Assembly: GCA_018398815.1 (NCBI GenBank)
Contig: CM031602.1
Location: 102,645,476-102,709,475, forward strand
Direction of reading: 5' to 3'
DNA: 64,000 bases
Source of the DNA: Conus ventricosus
Lineage: Eukaryota > Mollusca > Gastropoda > Neogastropoda > Conidae
Position numbers and translations under genes: made by a program. The notes under the pieces are model-generated. The model saw only the letters and a program-made list of their open reading frames with translations. It made no database searches and was not told the DNA's origin. Shown here one piece after another: positions 36,287-49,325 of this stretch (positions are counted from its first letter, which is position 1; each line of letters opens with the position of its first letter).

Positions 36287-36304
36287 TGGGGCTCGTCCGG
36301 GATC
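36287..36304 (+). promoter_or_regulatory. Primer-binding site, tRNA-Pro-like
   Basis: tggggctcgtccgggat lies four bases after the end of the 5' LTR. It is complementary to the 3' end of tRNA-Pro except for one G missing in the G run. Confidence 0.85.
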
Positions 36305-37185
36305 GCTGTGACCTTTCTTGACCTTTTGCGCTGCCTGTTGTGTTTGTTGTTTTTGGCGTAGTGTTTGTGCTTGGAATTGTGCTTACGGAATAGGTTGTGG
36401 AGGTTGGATGGGTTACCCCTAGCGTAGTAGGGGGGTAACATTTGGAGGCGGACTAGAACCCTCTACTGCTGTTTATTCTTATATTCTTTTGTGAAAGTTG
36501 TTTAGTTAGGTTATTATATTCCTCACAGATCGAGAGTTGCTGACCGTGGAAACTCCATCGTTAGATTTGGCCCCGTCCTACCGTTGAATCGGTCGCGTCG
36601 TGGTGACAGGTGTCAGTTTTCTTCCTCTTTTGTAGTCTAGGACATAAATAGTTCTTTTGACGGAAGTTGGTTAGTTCGTGTTTGTTTGGCTCTGTTGTAT
36701 TGTTAGGAATTGTGTAGTGTACACTTTATGATCGTGTAAAGGGTGCGTTAGGAGTGAATTCATAAATGTGATTTTTGAATGTAGAAATATCTTGTGTGTG
36801 GACAGAGATATACCGTATTAAGCTCTTCAATTGCTCGGCGGTTGTTACTGCTCTGAGCGGGTTACAGTGTGTGTTTCAAGACACATTGTGGAGAGGAAGG
36901 ACTTCAGTGATACACGAGTGTGTATTTTGTGTGAACAGGACTTTGTGCAGTAGTCCAATGATGAGGATCGTTACTGGTTACCAGTTTCTGTATTTGATTA
37001 TTGTTGATGTTTCCATTCCATGAGTTAGGGCTCCAGGCTAGTGTTGATATATTCATTAGCCGATGTCCGCACCGTGTGGGTGACTTACTTAGTGCCGGTG
37101 AAACCGACAGTGCTTACGAATTGGGTTGGTGCTCGAGTTCACTTCATTGACTTGGGGTTTGTGATTTAGTTCTACCGTGCATTGA
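36305..37185 (+). other. Retrotransposon 5' leader, left of Polinton-2
   Basis: About 0.9 kb with no convincing coding sequence; the frame 36775-37023 shows no domain. It resumes at 52768 after Polinton-2. Confidence 0.6.
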
Positions 37186-37190
37186 TCTGA

Positions 37191-37299
37191 AGAGAACTGT
37201 AATATGCCGCTTCTAACTCACCTTCGCCCTCAAACCAGTTTTCGGGCGAAAGTGCCCTAGAAGCGGCATATTACAGTTCTCTGACAAGTAAGACTTCAA
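37191..37299 (+). repeat. Polinton-2 left terminal inverted repeat (self-complementary)
   Basis: The outer arm agagaactgtaatatgccg pairs with the inner arm ending tattacagttctct at 37283, giving a hairpin of about 45 bp per arm. The whole is inverted at 52659-52762. Confidence 0.9.
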
Positions 37300-39645
<2,346 letters not shown>

Positions 39646-39647
39646 TC

Positions 39648-39840
39648 GCCCCAAGTTCTTAATTAAGTTTTTAATTAAGTCACCCCAAGTTCTTAATTAA
39701 GTTTTTAATTAAGTTACTTCAAGTTCCTAATAAGTTCTTGATCAAGTAACTTCTAAGTTCTTGATTAAGTCACCTCAAGATCATAACTAAGTCATCCTTT
39801 AAGTACAACCAAGTTCTTATTAAGTTATCTTATAATTATC
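39648..39840. repeat. AAGTTCTTAATTAAG repeat array (Polinton-2)
   Basis: About ten degenerate copies of an 18-22-bp unit around aagttcttaattaag, itself partly palindromic. It lies just beyond the ends of the leftward genes. A decayed relative is at 16440-16700 in Polinton-1. Confidence 0.8.
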
Positions 39841-39861
39841 AAAAAAATACAAGCTATGTTT

Positions 39862-40071
39862 TTATCTTAAATAGTAGATGTCTAATATAGTACACACACG
39901 CCTCAAAAACGTGTCATTGTTGAGGATGTCTTGCTCAGCGTTCTCTGCATAGATCTTAATGAAGGTCTTACATCCTAAGCAACCGCATTGATTACAATTC
40001 TGGTCTATGGAAATGTCTTTTATAGACTCCATGTCTTTATTTATTGACTTTATCATTTTATAATACGCCAT
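39862..40071 (-). CDS. Small Cys-containing protein (Polinton-2)
   Basis: An intact 69-residue frame, MAYYKMIKSINKD at the start, with a compact NQCGCLGCKTF cluster that could bind metal. It is the last leftward gene of the arm, followed by the AAGTT repeat array. No family recognised. It could be an assembly or regulatory accessory protein; no evidence decides. Confidence 0.5.
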   Translation of the reverse strand: MAYYKMIKSINKDMESIKDISIDQNCNQCGCLGCKTFIKIYAENAEQDILNNDTFLRRVCTILDIYYLR

Positions 40072-40150
40072 GATCTATTTTTATAAAAAAAATTTAAAAT
40101 TAAGTTCTTAAAATATTATTCCATCTGAAATGGATCAAAATGATGCTTTG

Positions 40151-40624
40151 TTATTGGCCGTTTGGCGTGCAGTTGTCTTTTTCTGTATTTAGTGGTTCAG
40201 GTTGTTTTAACTTCTTTTGTTTTTTGTTGCCATTGGTTATATATTTTATAACCGTAATAACTGCCCCCAACAGCAGCAAGGGCGCCAAAAATGGCAACAG
40301 TTTAAGTTCAATATTCCATGAAGACTTTGGCGCTGTAGGTCTTGAATCACATGGAGTTTTTATAGCTGGCATTGAATTAACTTGTTCTGGCGTTGGCGGT
40401 GTTATGTTTTCATGATGAGTTATATTCTGTAACATTATTTTTTTTTGTCTGTTCCACTCTGCTAATTTTTTTCCTGCTTTAACACGCCCAGGATGAGGAC
40501 ACTTTTCACTGGCCCCCACCTGATTCAGTGTTTTCTGGTTCTGCTGATTTTCTGGCTTGGTTACTTTCTCCACCTGATTCAATGTTTCCTGATTCTGGTT
40601 CTGATGATTTTCCAGCTCGCTCAT
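40151..40624 (-). CDS. PGR-motif single-span membrane protein (Polinton-2)
   Basis: From MSELENHQ (an upstream in-frame Met at 40639 exists) the protein has a Gln/Asn-rich tail with an internal repeat (QETLNQVEK, QKTLNQVGA). A conserved box CPHPGRVKAGKKLAEWNR follows, then a Thr/Pro-rich linker. One strong membrane segment (LLPFLAPLLLLGAVITVI, about residue 120) and a basic tail end it. The PGR box recurs in Polinton-1 (16745-17055), so it is a conserved Polinton gene. The basic box may contact DNA or capsid while the span anchors in a membrane. Function unknown. Confidence 0.7.
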   Translation of the reverse strand: MSELENHQNQNQETLNQVEKVTKPENQQNQKTLNQVGASEKCPHPGRVKAGKKLAEWNRQKKIMLQNITHHENITPPTPEQVNSMPAIKTPCDSRPTAPKSSWNIELKLLPFLAPLLLLGAVITVIKYITNGNKKQKKLKQPEPLNTEKDNCTPNGQ

Positions 40625-40672
40625 TTTGAAGGGAAACAAAATCTATATGATTAAAAGTAATTAATCCCATGA

Positions 40673-41093
40673 TTAATGGCGATAACAATGTTCCAAATCT
40701 GTATATAGATCACATCCTAGAGACTCTAATGACTTTGTTAAAACTGGATCTTGCGTTAAATCATACGTAAGATCTTGTTCAGAATCAATGGGAGCAAATC
40801 TACTGACTAGTTTAGTGTACAAACTAAGAACCGTTTGCCCCACACTTTTCACCATTCTAGACCCCAGCTGCGCTTCATACCTGTTATGATACTTTATAAT
40901 GTCTTGTGTAGACATCTGTTTGAATCTGTTCAATGCTGAATTCAGTTCCGAGGAACTGTTTTGTTTTCCCACATGCTGCCAAAGAATACAGCCTCTCCTT
41001 TTTGGGCATAATAGCTTGATCATCAACTTGGTCATTCATAAGTTCAGGAAGGTTTAGGCTGCCCTGTAGCTGTAGTAGATCATCGCTGTTCAT
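40673..41093 (-). CDS. X protein (Polinton-2), one frameshift
   Basis: Starts MNSDDLLQLQGSLNLPEL at 41093, with KKERLYSLAACGKT in the middle. A shift near 40900 moves to a frame with IIKYHNRYEAQLGSRMVK, SVGQTVLSLYTKLVSRFAP and DPVLTKSLESLGCDL. Together about 140 residues, helical, no membrane span. Divergent from S1 with only 36 bases between starts, so a shared promoter region is likely. A degraded homologue lies at 17215-17475. Confidence 0.6.
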
Positions 41094-41129
41094 GTTTTTT
41101 ATATAAATATAATTATTTTATTTTTTAAA

Positions 41130-41360
41130 ATGAGCACCGAAAAAACTATTGCTAACCTTGTATACCATTCTGCTGTTGTTGGAGGCCTAAGTGTAGGATA
41201 CTCAATGCTTGGTAAAAGCTTGTTAAGAATTAAACCAGCAGATCTTGGCAAACTAGACTTTGAGGATTCAGCAAAGCTAATTGCTATCATTGCAGCTTCG
41301 TTTGCTACGAAAGATTTTCTAGTTAAGCAAGGAATAATTCCGGACAATATAAATATGTAA
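41130..41360 (+). CDS. S1 small membrane protein (Polinton-2)
   Basis: An intact 76-residue frame with start context ttttttaaaATG and a stop overlapping an AATAAA-type signal (gtaaataaaaaa). It has two hydrophobic helices: HSAVVGGLSVGYSMLG and KLIAIIAASFATKDFL. It is separated by 22 bases from S2 in the same direction. Conserved between the two Polintons in place and C-terminal motif. Probably a small membrane or inner-virion protein. Confidence 0.65.
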   Translation: MSTEKTIANLVYHSAVVGGLSVGYSMLGKSLLRIKPADLGKLDFEDSAKLIAIIAASFATKDFLVKQGIIPDNINM

Positions 41361-41382
41361 ATAAAAAATACATTTATAAAAA

Positions 41383-41790
41383 ATGGGTTCGCTCGTAATG
41401 ATGATAGGCGGCGCTGTGGTGAATGCGCTTGCTTTTAGCGGAAGTAATTTTGCATTTAGTAAACTGCGGGATGACGGCGAGAGAAAAAGACATAACAAAG
41501 CTATGGAGCAACTAGCAGCTGCACAAGACGCCTATGAAAAGCAGAGACTTGAGCAGTTAGATTTTATTAATGACACACTGAAAAAACAGGGGCATGCAGC
41601 TTACATATTTAAAGATGTTGATCAAGCAATAAAACAATATTATCTAGTAACAGGCAAACCGGTCCAGACATTGCCCCCACCAAAATTCAGTGACTTTTAT
41701 CAGCCATCAGAAAAACAAAAGATGCAAGAAATCGCGTTTATTGCCTTTGGTATGACCGTCGTGTATTTTGTTGCGCATAATATTGGCTGA
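41383..41790 (+). CDS. S2 protein with two membrane segments (Polinton-2)
   Basis: An intact 135-residue frame. Residues 1-25 are hydrophobic with a GGAVVNALAFSGSNF motif. A charged coiled region (KRHNKAMEQLAAAQDAYEK, QRLEQLDFINDTLK) follows, then DVDQAIKQYY, a PPPKFSDFYQPSEKQK box, and a C-terminal membrane segment (IAFIAFGMTVVYFVA). It sits immediately before the integrase in both Polintons: the stop TGA is followed by ataaaaATG, the integrase start. Recognisable as a conserved Polinton gene of unknown function. Confidence 0.75.
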   Translation: MGSLVMMIGGAVVNALAFSGSNFAFSKLRDDGERKRHNKAMEQLAAAQDAYEKQRLEQLDFINDTLKKQGHAAYIFKDVDQAIKQYYLVTGKPVQTLPPPKFSDFYQPSEKQKMQEIAFIAFGMTVVYFVAHNIG

Positions 41791-41796
41791 ATAAAA

Positions 41797-42742
41797 ATGA
41801 ACAAAATCTATTATTCGCCCAAAGGATATTGGAAGGGTATCACAGCAATACAAAAGCTAAGCCAAGCGGCAGGAGTCATTTAACAAACAGCAAAGGAATG
41901 GTTATCTAAACAAGCAATTTGGCAAATTTATTTACCTGCCCCTAGACGAATACAGAGGCCGCACTTTGTTAATACAACTCCAAACGACACCCATCAAATG
42001 GATCTTCTATATTTACCCTCTGATACGATTAGACGAAAAAGATTTAAGTACGCACTCACAGTCATTGACGTAGCTTCAAGATACAAAGATGCGGAACCAT
42101 TAACACAAAAGAGTGCTTCTGCTGTTGCTGTTGCTATACAACTGATATACCAACGAGGCCCCTTAACTTACCCTCGCATGATTCAAGTCGATGATGGAAA
42201 AGAATTTAAAGGCCAAGTGAATCAATTATTGTTAAAACACAGAGTTACTATTAGAAGAGGCATTCCGGAGTTCACAGATCACAGGCTTAGTTGAAAACTT
42301 TAACAAACAGTTAGCCGAAAGACTTTTCTCCTACCAGTATCACAGGGAGCTGATTGACAATTCTCGCAACACAGAATGGGTTAGAAGACTGCCCTCAGTT
42401 TTGCGCGCAATGAATAATGAAGAATTTAAAGGGCTAAAACCAGTACAAGCAATCAAAAGAAAAACAATAAATGTTGTTGAAGGAGAGTCTTCATCCGCAA
42501 ACTATTACCATTTGGATTGAAAGTAAGGTACCTTTTATTTACCGGGGGAAGCAGAAGGGGACACTCGCATCAGGGCAACCGATCCAATTTGGAGTGTTGA
42601 CCCGTACGAAATAAAAAGAATTGTAAAAATGAATCCGCCCGTGTATTATTTACGAGAAACTGACACAACAAAACAACCAGCTCCTCAAAGCTTTGTGAAA
42701 GAAGAACTGCAGAATCCCACCGGACACAGTTCCGCTAATTAA
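41797..42742 (+). CDS. int: Retrovirus-type integrase (Polinton-2)
   Basis: It starts MNKIYYSPKGYWKG seven bases after the S2 stop. Next come SKQAIWQIYLPAPRRI, the catalytic core QMDLLYLPSDTI (first Asp), ALTVIDVASRYKDAEPL, MIQVDDGKEFKGQ (second Asp) and LVENFNKQLAERLF (Glu), then WVRRLPSVLRAMNNEEF. The C-terminal domain has LPGEAEGDTRIRATDPIW and NPPVYYLRET. Breaks: one TAA at 41881, a shift near 42275 and one near 42520. It is otherwise near full length (about 310 residues) and much better preserved than in Polinton-1. Confidence 0.93.
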
Positions 42743-42769
42743 TTTCGTAAATAAAAATTTTTTTTAAAA

Positions 42770-42865
42770 ATGGAAGCTCGAAGGAAGTGCAGAACGAAAC
42801 AAGGGGGAAAAGGGAAAAGAGCCCTTGAAAATGATACGGGAATCTTTCCCTCGTGTAATGTTTAA
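42770..42865 (+). CDS. Short basic peptide downstream of integrase (Polinton-2)
   Basis: 31 residues starting MEARRKCRTKQGGKGKR, with the typical tttaaaaATG start context. The Arg/Lys/Gly-rich start resembles small DNA-condensing core proteins, but the frame is short and the following 200 bases are poorly framed. Low confidence. Confidence 0.35.
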   Translation: MEARRKCRTKQGGKGKRALENDTGIFPSCNV

Positions 42866-43064
42866 AGGGAAACTTTTCGGGGTTTAATCATGCATGCTAA
42901 ATCATCCAATCCCCTACAACTCAAACCCCAATTGGGGGAAAGATATTTGAAATAAAAAAAAAAAATTCGAACGCGTCAAGCAAACAGGGAAAAAAAGTTT
43001 TAAAATGAATTGGATAAGTTTGATTGACTTATAAAAAAGTTGATGAAAATTTAAAACCCCCCCG

Positions 43065-46000
43065 TTATGCCCCCTCCAGTCCCATTGATATGAAAACCTG
43101 GTTTAAAACACCCGTTTTGTGTTTTTTTAAAATGACTTCTTTGTTACAACGTTGTGTTGTTTCCATGTAGATTAATCGTATTTTTACGTTGCAGATGAAA
43201 AGTCTTTTTCCCCAAACAATGTTCTTTGTAGTTGTCATGCGTTGTTTGACTGCCAACGCTGCAGATTTTCCCTTTTTGCTTTCTTAATGATTTTCCCGGC
43301 CGAAAAAACTGTACATTTCGTCTTAAACCCCCCATACCCCCTGACCCCCTTTCCAGATAATTCATCCTTACTTTCCTAAAACTTTTTGTTAGTAATGAAT
43401 GAAAGGCGAATCCTTGGGGGTAATAGATGTGTCGTCCCCCCCGCATCCCCTTTAGCTACTTCGGTTTCCATGTCTTTATAGATGTCTTCAGGGAATTCTA
43501 TAACAAAAATCGTATCTGGTAAAGTATCTGGTCGGATACGAGGGCTTAAAGTAGTCATAAAGAAACTCTAACATCAAAAGCTTTGAAATTTAAAACAAAA
43601 ACCCCAAAAAATACAGGTTTGTCAATTTGATTTTCTTTTTTTTCATCTTATCCCAAAAAGATGATCATGAAATTTCTAAAGTCCTGAAAATTTGTTTTGA
43701 GTTAGTTTTAATTGCTTCGTTCTTTTGGTGCCAATCTGACATCTTTGCGCTTGTGCGGATTCTCCTAGTCTTTCCAAAGCGTGTTTTTTCAAATTAAAAA
43801 AAGCTTTTTTGAAGGGCTCTGGGGTTTTAGTTCTGGATCATGTTCTTCATGATGTTGGTTTCAGAACTGTTTTTGATCAAAGCAATTAGCGATAAAACAG
43901 CGTTAACTTAAAACCGTGTTTTTAAAAAAAAATTGAAAAGTCTGTAATGACAGACAAAATTTTTTTCCCCAAAGATTAGCAAATTTTTTAGGCGGCTCTT
44001 GGACCTTTTTTAGATTTTTTGGCTAATGGATAGTTTTATGAGGTCTGGAGTTCATGAGGAATTCTAAGTCAACTTCTAGTGAACCCGCGCTGCTGATCAG
44101 GCTTTTAAAACTGTTCAACCACTTTAATCCCTTTTTGAATATTTTTGTACTGTGTAATCTTGAAGTTACGTAACGAAGTGTTTGGCCATTCCCAAAACCT
44201 CGTTGTTTGGTCTAAATACATGAATAGAAAGACCTTTTATCGATCATATCGCCAAGTATTTGTTGTTTGCTTTACAGTAATGATGCGACGCCATACAAAT
44301 TTCCCCCCCACGCAACCGTTTTCAATCATCTGAATCTTGGGAAGGTCAGACAATAAATCAATCTTTACTCCAGAAAACTTAAAAAGCGCCCCAAATCATC
44401 CCGGGGCAGAAATGAAATGGGGGGCCCGGGCTATAATGTTTATGCGGTTTTCAAAAAAAAATGTCCCCCAACAAACATGTATCACCTAATATGGTCAATA
44501 GTCTTCCATTGTTTTACACTCTAATTCGCCAAGCATCTTGGCATGTGGTAATCAGAATCACTGATGCTTTCTCAAAGACTAAAAAGAACGCGCCTTTAGG
44601 GGGAAGGTTCTTCGTAAAAACCTTTTTCCAAAACTTTTCATGATCATAAGGGTAAACCCCCTTTTTCTAACAAGCGTTGGGTAAAAAATTTTCTTCCGTT
44701 ATTGGGAGGACTTTAAGGACATAGCCATGCTCAAATAAACCCTCTGTCTGCATAGAGTCAAAAACGACTTGTTTTTGATTAAAGCAAGTATTTTTGTGAC
44801 GGTGCGATGGACCCCTAAGGCATCGTTACTGTTTTCATTATAAGGTGAGAGTCGAAACCTCGCAATTTATAAAAGAATACAGGCAGCTTCCATGTCTTAG
44901 GATCAAACTTTTTTTAAAGTTTGCATTGTTATGGCCGTCCCTGAACTTTTCCGCTAATGTTTTTGGCCTTTTACTTTTGGTTGGGAAATTCTTCACTGGT
45001 TCAAAACCCCACAAATCCAACAATGTGGGGGCTGTTTTTATATTTTTTTGTTTGGGTCATTTGATTTCAGATAAACCCCAGATTATAGAAAAATCGTAGC
45101 ACTTGCGGGCTGCGTTTAAGAAGTATTTTGCAGCATTGGCCCTCTGTACAATTTGGTTTCGAAGGGGCCACCCGACCTAACAATGATGAAAGCAAATAAC
45201 AATTGTGATTACTCATTGGGACCTTTTTTGGAGTTTCTGTGGCTTTTGGGCTTATAGGAACAAAAGCGACTCGAAGTCTGCGTAAACTACGTATGGACTT
45301 GTTTGCACCCGTTTCCATTTTTAAAATAACTTTAGACCCGGGGGGGGTGTAGTTAGTTCTGTATTCAGTAACGGGCCCGAAAATTTTTCTTAGGGTTACT
45401 CGCGGCTGACAGAGGGCATTTTTGTTAAACTTTTTTCTGCAGATTCTTGTTTAGGGTAATGCTTTAAAGTATGCCGCAAATTACTCATTGTGCTAAAATG
45501 TTAATGCGGTACCGTGGTAAAAACCTCAGTAGTAATCAACTGTTTTTTGTCTGGTTCGCCAATCGTTGGACTTTCTTGAATTTTTAATCGGTTGTGATTT
45601 GTTTCCTATCCAGTGTAGCTTAACAGTTTTGGTTTGTTTTGCTCTTCAAATGTCATTTGGTCCCCTAACAAAAAAAGGGAAACCCCACAAAAAGTTAAGT
45701 AAATTGAGTAGGGTGAAGTTAGACCCCTTTTTGGGTTTTTTTGCGGGCGTAAGCAGCCTTGCGGAACACCCCAATAAAAATTTTTTTGTCTGTTTCCTTA
45801 TTTTTTAAAACTGCTCTTTTGAACTTTTCGGAGGAGGGAATGTAACTTGCCTACAATGGCGCATACTTACCCTGTTTTATTAATAAAATCTTTTGGGACT
45901 TCGCCCTCTGACCAACCGGCCCTCTCTTTTTGGCTTCTTCAGGGGCGGCCCCAAACTGTGTAAGCAGTTCGTCGCCCACCGGGGTGTTAAGTCATTAGAG

Positions 46001-47823
46001 GAAAAAATATTTGCTGTTTTTTGAGACCCAGACTTCTAGTTTTTTTATTTTTTGACATGTCGATTAAAACAGCTAAATTACTTTAACTGCGGGTCTATGG
46101 TTAGTTTGCGGAATTGAGAAATGCTGAACAAACACTTCCTGTAGTTTTTTGGGGTCAATGCTTCTAAATCTATTTTTCATGTTTTGTAAACCCCTTTTCC
46201 TCAAGCATTTTAAACAATTCTTTTGCCCTTAAATTTTTTTTTCCCTGTTGAGTTTTTTTTTTTAACTCAAAATTTTTTATTTAATTAAAAAAAATTCTTT
46301 CAAAATCAATATCAACGGTCTTTTTGTGCTTGGTTAAAAAACTAAAGTATAAACACCCTTTGGGGCTTTGAAAAGTGAGCTTTTTTAAAAAGAGTTTAAT
46401 GTCTCTTTTACTTTTTTTAACATTCCTTTTTTATCTGCTCGGGGTTTGGTGTTAGAAAAACTTGTCCTCCCCTTTCTTTGAAGATCAACTTTTGTTTTTG
46501 TAGTCATAAAATCGGCTGAAAAGATTAAATTCTCACCCGGAGTTTGAGTAACATGTTTTATTTATTGTCTTTTTTAAACGAGTAAGTTTAGCTTTATTGT
46601 TGAACATAGCTGGGCTTTTGGGTTAGTTTTTTTTTTTTTCCCGCCGCATTACAGCTAATGAAACGGGCCGAGGCTAAAAAAAAAAACCCGCCTAGGGAAA
46701 GCGGGGTGCGCCTATGCCCCTTGAAGAGACCAACACTCGTTCCTGCTGATAGGGGCTTATAGTCGATGCTCCAGTATTGAATATGTAACAGCATTAAAGG
46801 CAGCGAATACCTTCGTTTGGGTTTTTTTGTATTTTGAAAGGTCCTGCTTAGTTTTTTTTGATTTGCGTAAAGTTTTTAATCTGAGCTTTTAAGCGGGCTT
46901 TCTACATCTCTTCTCTTGGCGGCGTGTAGGCCTTTGGATAATGTTTAACAGAAAGCTTTTAAAAATAAAAAAAATTTGTATTGTATATCTTTTAATCTGT
47001 TATTTTTTAATTTTGGCATATAAAAAAAACAAAGTACATTAACGGTTATCGGGTCTTTCTTTTCAATTGAAAGTTTTTTTACGTCTCTCCGTTCTCCCCC
47101 TTCCATGTAGCGATTTCCCCCGTTGACCTTGGAATCCATAAACCCTATTTTTGTTTTAAATAAACAACAAAATCTTTCATGTGAAGTGTGTCTTTGCCAC
47201 GGCAACTTTTGGGTTTCTAACCCCCCTCCAAAAAAGTTTTTTATTTCATCAAAATTGGGTAAGGGTTTAGCCCGCTAGCATAGTTTTTGGGTTTGGACTG
47301 CCTCAATCGAACTTTTTACTTTCGTTATTTTTGGGTTAAAAAATTTTACTTCCTTTTTTTTGAATGGTTCTTCTTTTTACACACAATAAAATACCTTTTA
47401 ACGTCTTGCTGGACGCTAAAACTAAAATTCCATAAGTGTCTGCCCCGCTTTTAGGATATGTTTATGAATCACTCTTTTGTAAATTTTTTGTAATTTTGAC
47501 TGATATTGTTGTTCAATCAGCCTTGCTAAATTAGGGGTGCTAACACGTCAAACTCTAAAATGTGTCAAAAAGTGACTTTTCTCGGTGTCTGTGATTTTAT
47601 AACCCCTTGTATTCATTAAAAGTTTGTTCATATGACAGTCTGTCTTTTTTGCCCCCTTTAAAAAATGGCGATCGCTTTTAACAAAATCAAAATCTAAGGG
47701 AATGGAAAAGCGATTCCAAACGCAAAAATTTTCAGCCACATCTTTTTGCCGTCTTTGTATCTCCACGCCTATTCTATGTTTTAGCGCTTCTTCATTTTCG
47801 ATTCCCTTTAAAACGCAAGACAC
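43065..47823 (-). pseudogene. Protein-primed DNA polymerase B (Polinton-2)
   Basis: On the minus strand, from N- to C-terminus: RVGVEIQRRQKD-type N-domain (47.8 kb) with KITDTEKSHFLTHFRV, SHMKDFVVYLK near 47170, and the exonuclease motif VVYADFES (about 45280). AEKFRDGHNNANFKK and KLRGFDSHLI (about 44850-44950) follow, then LPPKGAFF near 44600, PHKRKDVRLAPK near 43750, a VIEFPEDIYKDMETEVA region (43490) and CLGKKTFHLQRK (43200). Motif order is as in Polinton-1, so it is the same gene in reverse orientation. It is heavily frameshifted, with many A/T runs of doubtful length. Convergent with the integrase. Confidence 0.8.
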
Positions 47824-47829
47824 CTTTCA

Positions 47830-48205
47830 TTCCCGGTTTGCATAGATAGGAAAAGGTTTAAAAAAAAGTTGCATTGTGAAGAAAAAATTTTTTTGCCTCA
47901 GTTTTTTAGAATTTTCTTACGATTCCCGCCCCGATTTTTTTTTTCAACTGTCCTGTTTGGGTTGTTGTTTAAGCGAGCGCTATTTTTAAGTAAGACGCGC
48001 AGAGCCGGCACAATCACGTCATTTGCTCTAGGTCTGGAAATTTGACGTAAAATTTGATTGCTCAATAGTAATGGGTTTTTTGGAACAGTAAAGTCCCCTT
48101 ATTTCCCCCACGCCAAAGGGTTCTTTCAGTCTTCTAGCGGGTCAAGAATCGGCCATGTGCTTTTGGGCATTTTTAAAAGCAAAATAAAAAAATAATTATT
48201 TAAAA
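47830..48205. promoter_or_regulatory. Divergent intergenic region between polymerase and V
   Basis: About 380 AT-rich bases between genes reading away from each other, a likely two-way promoter. No specific motif beyond T- and A-runs. Confidence 0.35.
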
Positions 48206-48207
48206 AC

Positions 48208-49325
48208 ATGGAGGGAAATTTAAGAGAAGAAGTTTTGATGTTTTTGATCCCGGAGACGAAGAGTGAAATGACCCTTTTAAAACAACTCGCTCAACGCCTA
48301 AGCGGCATGAAAATTAAAAAAAGAAGTAAATCATTTTACGAAAGTTTTTGGCCAAGAACCTCCCCAATTTTTTTACCAAAAGATTTTTAATTAAAAAAGA
48401 TCATTTGTCTTAAAAAAAAAAAGATCAAGGGGAACTTGTTCGGCTTACAACTAAACCCACCCATCAAAGTTTTTTGCCAAGAGTACAAGAACAAAGCCGT
48501 GTGAAAGATCAAAATCGCCTTGGGCTTTTAGACCGAAATTAAGGGGGGAGGCATTGCTAACTTCAAAAACACTACAAAACCCCCAAAAGCTAAAAAATAC
48601 AAAAATGGAACTTAAAGAATAAATAATCGGCAGATGAAAAAATAAAAACAATAGAAGCAGAAACCCGTTTTTTAGAAGAAACGCTTGAAGATTACAGACT
48701 CACCGCTACCATGCGAGAAATTTTTAGCCCCTTTATGTACTTTAAAACCTCAAAGGCGAATTAACAAACATTTAGCAAAACTAGGGAACAGTAGCAATTT
48801 TAAAAGAGAAAAAAAAAAATCGTTGAGGCTGATGACCCAACTTAGGGGATAAAAGAAAAAAATAAGCCCAAAACTAAAAGATCTTGAAAAGAGAGACAGA
48901 AGATTTGAAGTGACGATAAAACCGAGACCAAAATTCGAACCAAGTGAACAAAAAAAGAAACCACGAAAAAATTTTTTGAAAACACAACACTAGCAGAAAG
49001 AATAAAAACCGGTTTAGAGAGCCGGAGTCACATTTGCAAGCGTTAAACAGCCTTTGGGTTGCAATAATACCTGGGGTTTGGGTATTACAGGCGGGGGTGG
49101 AGGGCAAAGTTCAGTGCCCCGCCGCCATCGCCTCCACCTGATAAATCATGGGAAAAAAAGTTTTCATCTTGCGGATTTTTTAAAAAAATTAGCCGGTTAA
49201 GCCCTGGACGCTTTACCGGAATATTGGGATATTGTCAGGGGCTTTTTTCTCTGCAAGCAAAAATGTTGGGTTTATGGCCGGGGAAATTATGCATTTGTTT
49301 TGTAATAGTTGGGGGTTTCTATTTA
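48208..49325 (+). pseudogene. V protein (Polinton-2): helical, Pro-linker, membrane tail
   Basis: Starts MEGNLREEVLMFLIPETK, then LKQLAQRLSGMKIKKRSK. A later helical part reads TIEAETRFLEETLEDYRL, TATMREIFSPF; then APPPSPPPDKSWEKK, ISRLSPGRFTGILG and NVGFMAGEIMHLF. The layout (helices, Pro-rich linker, Gly-rich hydrophobic tail) matches the copy at 22930-24090. It lies between polymerase and W, divergent from the first and convergent with the second. Likely a membrane-active or inner capsid protein; no named family. Confidence 0.5.
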
